From Leptodactylus fallax (Eukaryota > Chordata > Amphibia > Anura > Leptodactylidae): a stretch of 64,000 nt of DNA. The DNA lies in the NCBI GenBank assembly GCA_947044405.1, contig CAMRHE010000028.1, forward strand, positions 5,675,001 through 5,739,000, in the 5' to 3' direction. The first letter of the stretch is position 1. Each line of letters begins with the position of its first letter. This document shows, in pieces, positions 46,990 through 57,999 of this stretch. The position numbers were made by a program, and so were the translations under genes. Below the pieces are notes generated by a model. It was not told the DNA's origin, did no database searches, and saw nothing but the letters and a program-made list of their open reading frames with translations.

Positions 46990-47275
46990 AGAACTAGAGA
47001 TGATCGAACCTCATGAGTTTGCATGGCTTTTCCTTTCTGGCCAAAATTTTTTTTGAAGAACTGGAAGTGTAACTATTTTACTCTAAGGTTTCTTGAATGA
47101 GTGGAGGCCCAGGGGAGGTGCGGAAACATACTAAACACTTACACTCACCTTCCCTCACCTCTCTTAAGCTTCCATGTGGTCCTCTTCCAGCCTCCGAGCT
47201 GATATCATGATGTCGTGCCCCTTGTGACACTGAGGAAGAACGGAATCCCGAACACAGGTGTGAACCTAGCGTAAG
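46990..47275. mobile_element. Diverged hAT-like fragment abutting GGTTCACAC-family end
   Basis: Starts CTAGAGATGATCGAACC and shares GGGGAGGTGCGGAAACATAC...CTCACCTTCCC with 16711-16755. It runs into AACACAGGTGTGAACCTAGCG (47251-47271), the right end of the GGTTCACAC family. Confidence 0.55.
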
Positions 47276-48121
47276 ATGGTTAGAGAAAAAGCTATAAATC
47301 TCTGCAAATTTTTTAATTATTTATATCTGCAAAAACTTTTAATTCTTTATACATTTATATATTGTTATTTTCCTGGGGAAACCGATCTGAATGAGAAATT
47401 ATTGAAATTCTTTTCTGTATTTAGGCAGGGAAGGTAAATGTTTTTAGGCTGATTGGTGGGTGCTGTACAAGAAGGAAAAGAATTTGAGGAGCTTTTTGTG
47501 TATTTTCTGCTTTTTACTTTCTTTTAATAAAAGAAGGGAATGAAAAATGCCCTTTTTTGTCATTTCTAGATGTCATATTTCACAAGTAATATACAGTATC
47601 ATTTATGCAACCTGTTCTGCTCAGAAAAAAACATCCGTCAAAATAAACAGAGCAGTGTGAACAGAGCTCTTGTATGACAGTATGATGATTTGCAGATGAT
47701 TGCTTATGTTAATTTTCTCTATTGCCTTATGTTTTAAATAAAGCACATATTGCGAGTTTTTAACTCATTCATTGCTTTCACTGATTTTGTGGTTTCAGGA
47801 CTGTAACTTAAAAGGATTGTATGGCATTAGAACAAAGGTTTGATTGTTTTCCTTATTCCTGTCCATAGGGCTGTGTCTGGTATCGTATCTCATTCCTATT
47901 CAAATGAATGATATTGAGCCACTATATCTGACATAGTGCATGGACGCGAGTGGATCTGTTTCTGGAAGCTTTCAAGACAATGTTCTTGCAGTTTGTGGAT
48001 TTTGTACTTAGCTATCTCCAGCGCTCTCATAGAGAATGAATGGAGCAGCAGGGCACATGCTCGGCCACCTGCTCCACCAAGACAGGATCAGTGGAGATCT
48101 GACTGCTTGGACCCCCTACGA
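47276..48121. other. Intronic sequence with MITE interior scrap
   Basis: 47990-48115 (CTCTCATAGAGAATGAATGGAGC...) is interior sequence of a GATGACCTATCC-type MITE (compare 60845-60865). The rest is unassigned. Confidence 0.35.
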
Positions 48122-48207
48122 TGAAGTTACCACATCTTACATTGAAGTTACCCCATCTTATATTGAAGTTACCCCATCTTATATTGAAGTTTCCCCATCT
48201 TATATTA
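48122..48207. repeat. 21-bp tandem repeat, four units
   Basis: TGAAGTTACCCCATCTTATAT repeated four times with minor changes. Confidence 0.95.
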
Positions 48208-48542
48208 ATAGGTTATAGCTTCAAAACTTGCTACAACCCCTTGGAGCATCCATTTATATATATATATTTCTACTTTGATTGGTTACGTCCCCTATTATTA
48301 GCATGTGTACACCCTACTACTAGAAGTATACTCAACTATTTATTTTATCTACCCAATAAAAATACATGATATATAGCTGGCTGTATTATAAATCCAAGAA
48401 AAGTCAATGCTATCATAAAGCCTACTTTTACAAAACAGAAATTATTAGGTTGGTTAAACAAGACCTATTATGTTCAAGATGAAGTCCAATCTTTAGGTGC
48501 CATATTTACGAATAAAGTGTGTTAAACAGATTGAGATATACA

Positions 48543-48591
<49 letters not shown>

Positions 48592-48987
48592 TGAAAAAAA
48601 TCAGTCTAACTAGTAAATTTTTTACCTAAACCACTATTTATTTTTGACTTAGGAGTCCAGTGGGTGGTCATGTTAAACTTGGTTACATCTGTAACAAAAA
48701 AAAATGTTGGCTATTAATCTTTAATAAAGGATAAAAGGATAAAAACAAAATAAAATTTGTCTTCCAGTGGGAATTTAACTTAGAATTTAGGCAACTCTGA
48801 AAAGAAGGTTCATGATAAGAAGATGAATTTGAACTGAAATTTTTTCTTTAATTTTCCAACTTCTTAGTTGTTGTTCTTAGGGCATCAACTTTTTGTCCTT
48901 GTGGCAACACGACTGTATATTGTCAGACCGAGTCACCAATATGTTTGTTTTACTTAGAAATTAATGTACATTTTGTTACAATTTACG
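48208..48987. other. Intronic sequence with AT microsatellite
   Basis: (TA)n at 48543-48588. TTGACTTAGGAGTCCAGTGG at 48645-48664 is the inverse of the 17533-17830 repeat. Otherwise unassigned. Confidence 0.4.
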
Positions 48988-49254
48988 CTAGGTTCACACC
49001 GGCGTTCGGGTTTCCGTTCAGGGGGTCCGCTTGGGGACCCTCCAAACGGAAACCTAATCCGCTTAAAAAAGCGGTTACCCACGGAAACCCGTGGTCGCCA
49101 TAGACTATAATGGGGTCTGCTGGGTTTCTACCCAAAATGGGTGAAAAATGTGGAGAGAAGTGCTGCTTGCAGGACTATTCTATCTGCATTTTTAAAGCGG
49201 AATGGGGAACGGAATCCCCCAGCGGAGAGCAGGCGCAGGTGTGAACCTAACCTT
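48988..49254. mobile_element. GGTTCACAC-family element, uninterrupted copy
   Basis: CGCTAGGTTCACACCGGCG and GCAGGTGTGAACCTAACC are inverted ends, with TTA on both sides. It contains the uninterrupted GCATTTTTAAAGCGGAATGGG that serves as the empty-site control for 7162-7379. It sits about 230 bases before the KCNJ3 exon. Confidence 0.75.
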
Positions 49255-49457
49255 ACCCATTGGAGTGCTGGATTTCTTTATTATATGTCTATAAGAAGTA
49301 GGATTTTTTTCTGAGAATCGATTTTTCCTACTTAAGGAGTGTTGCCTAAGTACTCCTCACAGTTATTACCCTTGCTATAATATTCATCTTGAATGTTTCC
49401 CAAGAAAATTACGGCCACAGTTTACTATATGAGAATGGTACGTCGTTCATATTTTAA
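49255..49457 (+). other. KCNJ3: 3' end of KCNJ3 last intron
   Basis: Repeat-free sequence between the last MITE and the acceptor region. No alternative exon seen. Confidence 0.6.
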
Positions 49458-49486
49458 TGTCTAACATTTGTTTCCTGCCATTTTAG
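49458..49486 (+). promoter_or_regulatory. KCNJ3: Splice acceptor of KCNJ3 last exon
   Basis: A pyrimidine-biased tract (TTTCCTGCCATTTTAG) ends in AG at 49485-49486, directly before the split glycine codon. A CTAAC branch-point-like motif lies about 22 bases upstream, with its A near 49464. Conserved GIRK1 protein sequence starts exactly after the AG, which fixes the exon boundary. Reading upstream through the AG in the same frame gives FPAIL, which is not GIRK1 sequence. Confidence 0.9.
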
Positions 49487-50070
49487 GAATGACCTGTCAA
49501 GCGCGGACATCATACACAGAGGATGAAGTTTTGTGGGGCCATCGTTTTTTTCCCGTAATTTCGCTAGAGGAAGGATTCTTTAAAGTAGACTACTCACAGT
49601 TTCATGCTACATTTGAAGTTCCCACCGCACCTTATAGTGTTAAAGAACAAGAGGAAATGCTTCTTATATCTTCACCAATTATTGCACCAGCAGTAAGCAA
49701 CAGCAAAGAAAAAAACTGTTCAGTAGACACTCTGGATAGTCTGGATGACATTAGTACAAAAATGCCTCCAAAACTCCAGAAAATAACTGGTAGAGAGGAC
49801 CTACCCAAAAAATTGCTCAGAATGAGCTCTACCACTTCTGAAAAAGCTTACAGCATGGGTGACTTGCCAATGAAACTTCAACGAATAAGTTCGGTTCCGG
49901 GAAATTCAGAAGAAAAACTGGTCATAAAGACAACAAAGATGATTTCAGATCCGATGAGCCAGTCAGTAGCAGATTTACCACCAAAGCTTCAAAGATTGTC
50001 TGGTGGCGGCAGGATGGATGGAAACCTGCCACCAAAATTAAGGAAAATGAATTCCGATCGATTTACATAA
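49487..50070 (+). CDS. KCNJ3: KCNJ3 (GIRK1/Kir3.1) last coding exon, 3' terminal part
   Basis: This exon encodes the distal cytoplasmic part of the G-protein-gated inward-rectifier K+ channel subunit GIRK1, which joins GIRK2 or GIRK4 in plasma-membrane tetramers opened by G-beta-gamma. The first codon is split: GA at 49487-49488 completes a glycine begun in the previous exon, then 193 residues run from [20 protein letters not shown] to the terminal KMNSDRFT and a TAA stop at 50068-50070. Recognition rests on the Kir end-domain ([12 protein letters not shown] near exon residues 24-35; its Leu at 49564-49566 corresponds to human L333 as I recall it) and on the GIRK1-only tail ([28 protein letters not shown]). 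By my recollection human GIRK1 is 501 aa, so the exon would cover about residues 307-501 with one residue missing in the Gly-rich stretch. The frame is intact. Earlier exons lie outside the window. Identity is close to certain. Confidence 0.97.
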
Positions 50071-53000
50071 CAAAAACTTCTTAGGCATTAATTATAAAAT
50101 GGGATGGAAAACGCATCCATGACATATATAAGGAACCATACCAATGCAGCTTGTGTGGAGATACAAGAGGATGTCTTTCCTATATAGGAAAACCTGTACT
50201 TGGCGGCAGTTTTAATGGTAGTCAGGACTGTATTGTATATATAGTGCTTTGATAAGAGACCTAATATGTTTTTACGGTCTTTCTAGAACTGAAGTAATAC
50301 TAATTGGCATGTAGTATCACATCAAGCATGCAATAATAGTGTGCATATTTTGCATATAGTTTTATGGCATGAATCTTACTTTATATTGTATAATCTTAAA
50401 AAAAAAAAAAAGGAAATGGGGCATTATTCTCCCCTGATATTTTTTAAGACTAGTAATTCTATCATAAGAAAGGTTAACTATAAGGGCAAAGTTTTATTTC
50501 AGATTATATATTATTTGGATATAGATTGTAAATATGTGTCCATTTGGGTATCTTTCCCATCATTTTTTAGGTCTTAAAACAGAAATTCTAATCCTTTGGT
50601 TACTGGTTAGCTATTATTATATGCATTGGTCATCCTCATGTATACCATTATGATGTTAATTTAGTAACACCTCATTCCCCGGGTAGGGCTTTGTCCACAG
50701 GGTGTGCTAATAAGCACATGGAGCTCTCTTGGCTACATGTTATGGAACTGTATGCATCTTCCCAATGGATGAAAGTCTGTCTAGTGCCACCTTTTGAAAG
50801 TACAACTACCATATAAGTCAATGTCCAACCATTAAAAGTGTTGGACATTGATGTGGTGATATAGAGTTTTTTTTACTGGGCCTTCAAGGCACTGTAACTT
50901 GCTCACTGTAAGACCTGATGACTTTGAAGAGCAGAGCAGGTGGAAGAAGCCTCATTCCTCAGTGTCCCCTGCGGCCACTCCAGCTCCCTGTGACATCACT
51001 AACTCTGCTCTACTCCAATTGCAGGTCCATAGAGTAAAGCAGAATTGGTCATGTGACTGAGAGTCTAAATGTCAGAAGGGCGAGGCTGATCTATCCATTA
51101 TCTATATAGTAAGCAAGTGCCCTGAATGCACTGTATTTTGATATCACCACTTAACCCTTTTAAAGAACCTTGAAACATAACTAAGAATTTTAGCCAGTTC
51201 ATAGACTTCTTCAGAAGGAAGAGACACCTAACTGTAGACAGCTGTACCTCTAATATGTGGCACTGTACAGACAGTTTTTTCCTTGTCGAGGAGTGCTAAT
51301 TTACATACCTTTCCTAGGGAACATTGCCTGTAGGACTTCATGTGCAGCTGGTGGGCCCTACAAGGAAAGACTGCACCTTTATAGTGCTATAGGTCCACCA
51401 TGGGCCACTGGATAATGTTGTATCCTCCCTTACGAATCAGGCTTCTAGTGAAGAATAGCTCGGAAATATGGCATCCACTGGTACATGCCTTAATTTCTTT
51501 ACTGTCCGACTCTTAAGGTATCCAGCAGAAATAAATCTCCTTATCAAATTGGAAGAATGTTAAAGAAAAACAATAGGATGCCATAAAAACTATGGGCTCC
51601 TTATTTTTAGGTTGTACTGTATAGAGTCAAAATATGATCGTGAACATGAGATCTAATATTATAAAGCACAATGGTCAAAGGCAACACTTATATCTATATA
51701 TGGTCAGGTAACACTATACCCCAGATATAAAAAGGGCAAATACAGTATATCATACAAATTATTTGGATGGTAAAATTTTTCTAACGTATTCCAAAAATTT
51801 CAGCTATAAATATTCTAATTTATAACAAGTTTTTACTTTATTTAGATATAAGTTATGGAATAGGTCATCTAAAATAGTTTTTGTTATGCCAACTAGTGCA
51901 AATTTGTACTACTAGAACATTTTTCAGATTTATACTTAAAATTAGTAAATTAAGCTAACACAAAAAAAAAAAAATTACAATTAATTAGAATTTCTGTTTC
52001 AATGGCATCCTCTGGTCTTTTCATTTTTCTTGGATTGATTTCATATGTTTAAATTCTATTTTTTCCCTGAAAAAATGAAAAAAAAAAAAACTTGATATTA
52101 AAAAGTGATCTCTTATTACAATATAAATTTTGCATAATTGTCTAATTTGATGAGATGAGTTATAACTTTGATGTTTAGGTAAATTTTTAGCAACTTTGTT
52201 TTTTAATTTTTATTCAAATGTTAAATATCTATTCAGTATTTAAAGATATAGTACTATATATATTTTAACTCTGCCCTTAAAAGTCATTGAGCTATAAAAG
52301 CCATAACATAATTTTCTTTCTGAATTTTTGCAATTTTTTTCCTTACCTTAAAATTGACAAATATGGTATCAATATTTTCATTGGGCATTTTTCACATATT
52401 TTTAATTAGGTTTCCCACTTTAATGTATAAGACTTCAGTGTGATTCTTTAAAGCAAGCTTGTATTAAAGTAAAATATGGATGCTCTGAATATTGCTAATC
52501 TTAGGTATAAATTATTATATCTATTCGGACACTATATTATGCAGTTTTTATATACTTAGATTTATTGATACTATTGTGCTCATAAGCTTTTGTACTGTAA
52601 AATTGAAACAAAAACATTGCATCATTGCAAACTGACAATTACACATTTTTTAAAAAAATTCATTTTTAATCGATAGATTGCAAAAATTCCAAAAAAATTT
52701 AAGCAGAGATATCTCCATCCCAAAAATAATATATACAAAAAAATTATTTAAAAAGTGCAACATGTGTAACCCTTGATTTTTTTTTTTTGATTTTTTTTTT
52801 TTACCTTGGATAGTGATCTTTCTTTTCTTTTATAGTGTGCTAAACATACATGGGTTTCTATGGGTGCTAGGATGGCAATTCCTTGTTCACATGGCTCCAG
52901 GTTGTTGCTCTCTAGTTGGATGAAATCTACAATGACCAATAAGCTGTAAGGACAAGCTGCATGTTGAGGTTTTGCAACAGCTGGAGAGCCGCAGGCTGTA

Positions 53001-53300
53001 TCCTACTGGCTTACAGCAATCTTCAAAAATTGATATTCCCCTTTGAGCGAAATTTTATTAAATTTATTAAATTCTAAAATAATCTTCTAAAACTTATAAT
53101 AGTATTAGTTATTTTACAAATTGAAAATTTCCTTAGAGAGCAAAAGATTGGACATGTTGAAATCCCTCTTTTTCTTAAAACTATTATTGAGACACCCCTA
53201 ATACACATTAGATGGTTGGCTAGTCCAGACAAAATCAGTGGATTTATGACATTTCTACAATGTGTATGGCCACCTTAAGTTATGCTCAGTAGGGTCACAA
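50071..53300 (+). other. KCNJ3: Candidate KCNJ3 3' UTR, proximal part
   Basis: AT-rich sequence follows the KCNJ3 stop with no coding potential. Visible elements are a Pumilio-type motif TGTAAATA at 50527-50534, an A-tract near 50399-50412, AATAAA at 51530-51535 (a possible early polyadenylation signal) and a very AT-rich stretch from about 51600 to 52760 with several ATTTA-like pentamers. 50770-51180 contains phrases that look repeat-derived but I could not place them. That this is transcribed as UTR is inferred from position only. Confidence 0.55.
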
Positions 53301-53564
53301 ATAGAGATTTGCAAACCTAACAAAATTTGTTTCAGGTTCAGGTGGCTCTGATCCCTGATTTGTGTCATGTCAAACAAGTTCGGATAGGCAGTGAAATTAT
53401 TATACCTTGGGGTTTCTTCATGTTCATCTGAGAAAAATCCCCAATTGTTCAGTTTCGTTAAAAAACAAACAATTTAGAATATTCGGGTCAAACCTGGATC
53501 GGAATCAATCGGATCACCCACAAAAGGCCCTGATGGTAGTCACCCAAAATTTGGACATTGCTAA
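53301..53564. repeat. Long hAT-like subfamily fragment
   Basis: AATAGAGATTTGCAAACCTAAC, ATTATTATACCTTGGGGTTTCTTC and the following TTTCGTTAAAAAACAAACAATTTAGAATATTCGGG parallel 9128-9240 and 34640-34760. Confidence 0.45.
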
Positions 53565-54396
53565 AATGTAGTGAATGAAGAAAAGAGAAATCTAAATCCC
53601 ATCAATATTTGGTGTGCCCTTTGCCTTCTTCTCGGTACAGACAGTTTTTGGCAGAACTGGGCAGGGAGTTTGTTCCCGCCGCCATCTTGGAGAACTAAAT
53701 ACAGATCTTTTGTGGATGTAGGCTTGCTCCAATCTTTCTGTCTCTTCATGTCATCCCAGGCAGACTGAATAATGTTGACATCAGGGCAAGAGATGAGCGA
53801 ATCGAAGCTGCAGAAGTGGAATTCGATCCGAATTTCAGGAAATCTTTGATTCGCATGGAATCCGGATTTCCTGATGCTTCGCGGTAACGAATATTTAGTA
53901 AGGACCTTTGTGACATCAGACGGTCACATGATGTTCTCTAGTGATGTGATTGGGTAGGCGTGTCTTTCCTTGTTAGCAGATCCTTCCACATGAATAAAAG
54001 TTGTCCATGCTGGAGAGAGAGAGACATGACCGCGGCATCCAAGGGCTTCTGCCATTTTGCCGCCCACCCCGGCTCTCTGCAGGCAGGAAAAAGCTGTTTA
54101 TTCGCCACAAATTAATTCAGATCGAAGAGAATCTTATCAGAAAATTCGGCGAAGTTGCCGAATTGAATTTTTGAAAACTTCGCTCATCTCTAATCAGGGC
54201 TATATCTGAGGGGGCCGGATCATCACTTCCAGGACTCCTCCTCCAAAGGGCAAAGGTCACACCAAATATTGATGGGATTTACATTTCTCTTTTCTACATT
54301 TTTACTTGACAAAAATAAACTAGTAACCCATCTATTTATGAAAGCATTCTTATTGCTCAGCATTTTTACACACCCTCCTAGATGTTTTGCACAGTA
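53565..54396 (-). mobile_element. Tc1/mariner-like relic, family A copy 3, interrupted
   Basis: Matches copies 1 and 2 (GTTTTTGGCAGAACTGGGCA; TGTCTCTTCATGTCATCCCA), ending CCTAGATGTTTTGCACAGTA. The minus strand reads WDDMKRQKDWSK-like sequence, then LQDGGGNKLPAQFCQKLSVP. It is split after CATCAGGGC by the hAT-type MITE at 53788-54192. It lies in the candidate KCNJ3 3' UTR. Confidence 0.8.
53788..54192. mobile_element. hAT-type MITE nested in a Tc1 relic
   Basis: Ends AAGAGATGAGCGAATCG and TTCGCTCATCTCTA, flanked by exact ATCAGGGC duplications (53780-53787, 54193-54200). Copies 1 and 2 of the host Tc1 relic carry a single ATCAGGGC followed by TATATCTG at this site, proving the insertion boundaries. 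Over 60 bases at the left end resemble 31099-31588. Confidence 0.95.
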
Positions 54397-54957
54397 CTCT
54401 AGGTATGTCCTGATCATCAGAATGAGGCCCATCATAACCAAAGCAAAATAGTAAAAGTAAACTGCCATGTGGTGACTAAAGCTACCTGTATACTTTAAGT
54501 CCTTGAAAAAGTCTATAAATATCTTGTGTCATGAGAGGTCACTACTATAGGTGAAAACACCTAGTAAAATAAAAACATTGGATATGTATTAATACGAGAA
54601 CTACTCTTGGGTTAGGGTTTATTTTCTATCAAACATTGTTCAGATTTTGAGTCTCAGTTATATAATTTTTTTTTAGCTCAGAACAGAGGAATTTCAGTGA
54701 TATTACATAAGGGAATGAGATCTTTCAATCCTTGGTCAAGGAGGTCTCGGGAACTCAGGAACACAGATATATGTATATATATATATGAAAGCTTATTTAT
54801 TCATGCTGTGTATGGATATATTCACATACAGAATACACATCTAATTATTTTATTATATAGTTTTTATCGCATAGGCACTTACAATTCTCAGTGTAACGTA
54901 TTTCATGTTGTTTTCAATTTTTTTTTTATATATATATTTTTTGGTTTTTGATTTTTG
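54397..54957. other. AT-rich sequence, candidate UTR
   Basis: No gene or repeat ends; short TA/TATA tracts at 54768-54786 and 54928-54940. Confidence 0.3.
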
Positions 54958-55200
54958 TTAAAGGGGATTTCCGTACCCATCAAATTATTTTAAATATTAT
55001 GTTTATGGGTTAAAATAGCAAAAACATTTGGACTTACCTTTCTGATCCTTGACTGCTCTCATGCCAAAGGCTCCCTGAATCCATGCTGGTCGTGATAGTT
55101 GGTAACATGTTGTGTATCCATGACTGCAGTTCATTGGCAGAGAGCTGACCTTACTGACATCCCCCAATTCTGGCATGAATTTGGCTGCCAAGGCCACGTG
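54958..55200. mobile_element. Left part of a TTAA-type MITE
   Basis: TTAAAGGGGATTTCCGTACC at 54958 is a family-type left end. The right end may be the CTTTAAAGA at 55322-55330, but the match is weak. Confidence 0.45.
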
Positions 55201-55355
55201 TTGAGCTTGTTGAGAGGACGCACTCAGATTGCATCATTGCAGTAAAGCATTGACACTGAAATAGCGGTGGATTTGAAAGGAAAATGTAATTTTTAGCGTT
55301 ATTTGAACCTATTTTTAATATCTTTAAAGACATCTACAGGGCTTGAAAAACTTAT

Positions 55356-55676
55356 TTAAAGAAGTTGTCCAGTCAATATTTTTTAAAAGTATCAGAGTGT
55401 CAAAGCACAATAATATAAAAAAAAAGTTGGACTCACCGCACCGATTTCTATGGCACTTGCTTTTCCGCTGGTTACTACTTCCGGGTTATGTCTCGACACA
55501 CAGGAAATGCCTGGAAATGTCCCCGCATCCCGTGATTGGCTGAGCAGGTAATTCCTGTGTGGACCAGTAGTGGACCTGGTAAGCTTTGAGTGGTGCAGAG
55601 ATCGATGAGGCAAGTAAAAAAAAAATTTTGCTGTTCTGAAACTTTTAAAAAAGTTATTATCTGGACAGCTTTTTAA
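55356..55676. mobile_element. TTAA-flanked MITE
   Basis: TTAAAGAAGTTGTCCAGTC and ATCTGGACAGCTTTTTAA with TTAA at 55356-55359 and 55673-55676; further inverse match TTTTTTAAAAGTATCAGAG / CTGAAACTTTTAAAAAAG. The centre is GC-richer. Confidence 0.8.
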
Positions 55677-55697
55677 ATCTATGTTGAGACACTTTTA

Positions 55698-55972
55698 GGC
55701 TACATTCACGTGGCCATGGGAAATAAAAGACCATGAACAGTGGACAATCGGTCCGTTTCTATTGCAGCCGTTTTTCATCCATGGGGCATCTATTTGCACG
55801 GATCCCTATGGACTTGAGTCTATGAGGCATCCGTGAAAAACAGCCATCAATAGGACTTGTCCTATATTTTGACAGTCCATTAAAATGGACCTTTTAAAAA
55901 AAATGGACATATGTATGGCACATTACGGCAGTTACAAAAGTGGGCATTTTTGATATTCAAGTGAAAAAAGCC
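55698..55972. mobile_element. GGCTACATTCAC hairpin MITE with TTA duplication
   Basis: GGCTACATTCACGTGGCC at left and TTCAAGTGAAAAAAGCC at right, flanked by TTA at 55695-55697 and 55973-55975. Inner inverted pairs include GCAGCCGTTTTTCATCC / CCGTGAAAAACAGCC. 3-bp duplication is consistent with PIF/Harbinger. Confidence 0.75.
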
Positions 55973-55975
55973 TTA

Positions 55976-56904
55976 TGCTATGGTCAAATTGAAAAAGGAC
56001 CTTTCACCGAGTACAAAATGCTACATACAACCGTCCAGGGGCCAAATTTTTTGAGCGGGTGGGCAGATTAAAAAAAGAATTTTTCAGGGGCACAGTGAGA
56101 ATCCCGTGATACAGTATATGTCATTTAGAATGTTGTACTTGGTGATAAGTCTCTTTATAAGAACGCTCGAGACAAAACTGATACTAATATATATCTAGTG
56201 CAGCACCTAAGGGGCGGTGCAGGACATAAGTGTTCTCTTGAGTATTTTTTTAAATCCCTGCCGCTCATGTCCTGTACTAGGCATAACATAGTATATTTTT
56301 ACCAGAAGTGTAAACTAATAAACCCTTTTTTTTTTCGGGAAATTTCACAGTTTGCGGTGATTTTATCAAACCATGTTAGATCCTCTCTTGGTCGGAATCC
56401 TCCAAATTCCTGGTCATAAATTTAATATGCCTGTTCATGCCCATCAGTATTGACTTAAAGCATCTGCTTTAGTGTTTCAATGATGTTTCCTGCATTTGAT
56501 CGTATAAGGTTAGAACACTTGATTTACAACTTATACTTGAAAAGTGTTGCACAGCACCCAATAAATTTTCAGTATTCAGAATCTTGGTGTGTTTTTTTTG
56601 TGCTTTGTAAATGGTTGGTAATTTATATGGTTGACTTTTACAGTAATTCAAAGGGAATGTCTATCTACAGTGACGGATTTCCTATACGTGTTCACTAACT
56701 TGTCATTTAAGAGCTGCACTGACTACTGCCATCCCTTGTAGTTCTAGAGGTTGAACAATTATCATGACACATAGCTCAATAGACTTTTTGTGCTGTAGGT
56801 AAGGGCTAAAATTTTCATAACCAATCTTGGTATTTCTCCAAGGCTCCCGTATTTACTAAAGGATCCTAAAAAAAGTTGCAGGGGGTTAGAGAAAAATCTT
56901 TTTA
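55976..56904. other. Unassigned, candidate UTR
   Basis: No repeat ends. Contains AATAAATTTTCAG near 56560, another possible poly(A)-like hexamer (AATAAA). Confidence 0.3.
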
Positions 56905-57103
56905 GGCTGAGGCCGCATGTTGCAGAAATGCAGTGTTTTTGTTGCGTATTTCGCTTAAGTTTTTGAGTAAAAAAAAAAGAGTGGCTTCAATAGGAATAAT
57001 TCTCCCTTCTGTTAAATCTGCTCCTGCTGTGGATCAAAAAAGAAAGAAACTGAAGCAAAATCGGTAGCAATAATATAGCTTTTCTGCTACTTGTGGCCTC
57101 AGC
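56905..57103. mobile_element. Harbinger-like hairpin MITE
   Basis: GGCTGAGGCCGCATGTTGCAG and CTACTTGTGGCCTCAGC, flanked by TTA at 56902-56904 and 57104-57106. Diverged interior with GTTGCGTATTTCGC. Confidence 0.8.
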
Positions 57104-57750
57104 TTAAAAGGTTATGTACCCCTTTGTGGCTATTATTTTTTATTACAGCTTTATCTCTATTATTGGCCAGAAAACATTTATAAAATAGGGTTTTATTTAA
57201 AAATTCTGCCTGCTTTTTGTTCCGCAGTCTTCACATGCACTCATATAATGCAAACTGCTGTGTCCTCTTTTCACAGAGAACTGTCTTAGACGTTGTCTGA
57301 CAACTCTTGCTGTGAGTGTTCTCTCTGATGTTCCAACTGCTCACAAACATTCATTTTGGTTGAAATCTTATCAAACTGATAAAATTCAGAATTCCTAAAC
57401 AAGTGTTTATGACCTAAACAAGTGTTTATGACACTTACAGTACGAGCCATCAGGCAGCTTCTCAGACAGATCTCAGTGGAAACGGGACACAGCAGCTTGT
57501 ACTATATGACAGCAAGTGAAGGCTGCAGAAGAAAATTAAATATTTTTTAATGTTTTATAGAAAACAGGTATGATGCAATAGTGAAAAAATTATTTTTAAA
57601 ATTGACCACACAGCCTTTAAGCTAGTAAGGAGAAAGTCCTGGTATAAGAAAACCTACCCTTGATTTTAGAGATATGGAGGGATCGTAGCACCCGAACCCT
57701 TACTGATCAAAACTTCTAACTTGTTAATGTTTTGTGGAAGTGCTGTATAT
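57104..57750. repeat. Probable dispersed repeat with 18-bp duplication
   Basis: 57120-57630 has weakly inverted ends (TTTTTATTACAGCTTTATC; inner GCAGTCTTCACATGC / GTGAAGGCTGCAG, an exact-looking pair near 57226 and 57516). CCTAAACAAGTGTTTATGA is duplicated in tandem at 57394-57431. Confidence 0.5.
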
Positions 57751-57999
57751 GCTAGGTCCAACCTGCACTTGGGTTTCCGCTCTTCGGGTCCACTTGGGGA
57801 CCCAAAAAGGAAACCCAATCTGCTTACAAAGCAGTTACCTGTGGAAACCCGCAGACCCCATAGACTATAATGGGGTCCGCTTGGTTTCCGCCCGAAAAAT
57901 ACAGAAAAAGTGCTTGCAGTACTTTTCTCTGCACATTTTTCAAGTGGAATGGGGGACGGAATCCCCAAATGGTGAGCAAACGCAGATGTGAACCCAGCC
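57751..57999. mobile_element. GGTTCACAC-family element, copy 3
   Basis: Left GCTAGGTCCAACCTGCAC, right GCAGATGTGAACCCAGCC, interior GGTTTCCGCCCGAAAAATAC and GGAATGGGGGACGGAATCCC as in 48988-49254. Target duplication not clear. A remnant of the right end also lies at 62625-62665. Confidence 0.7.
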
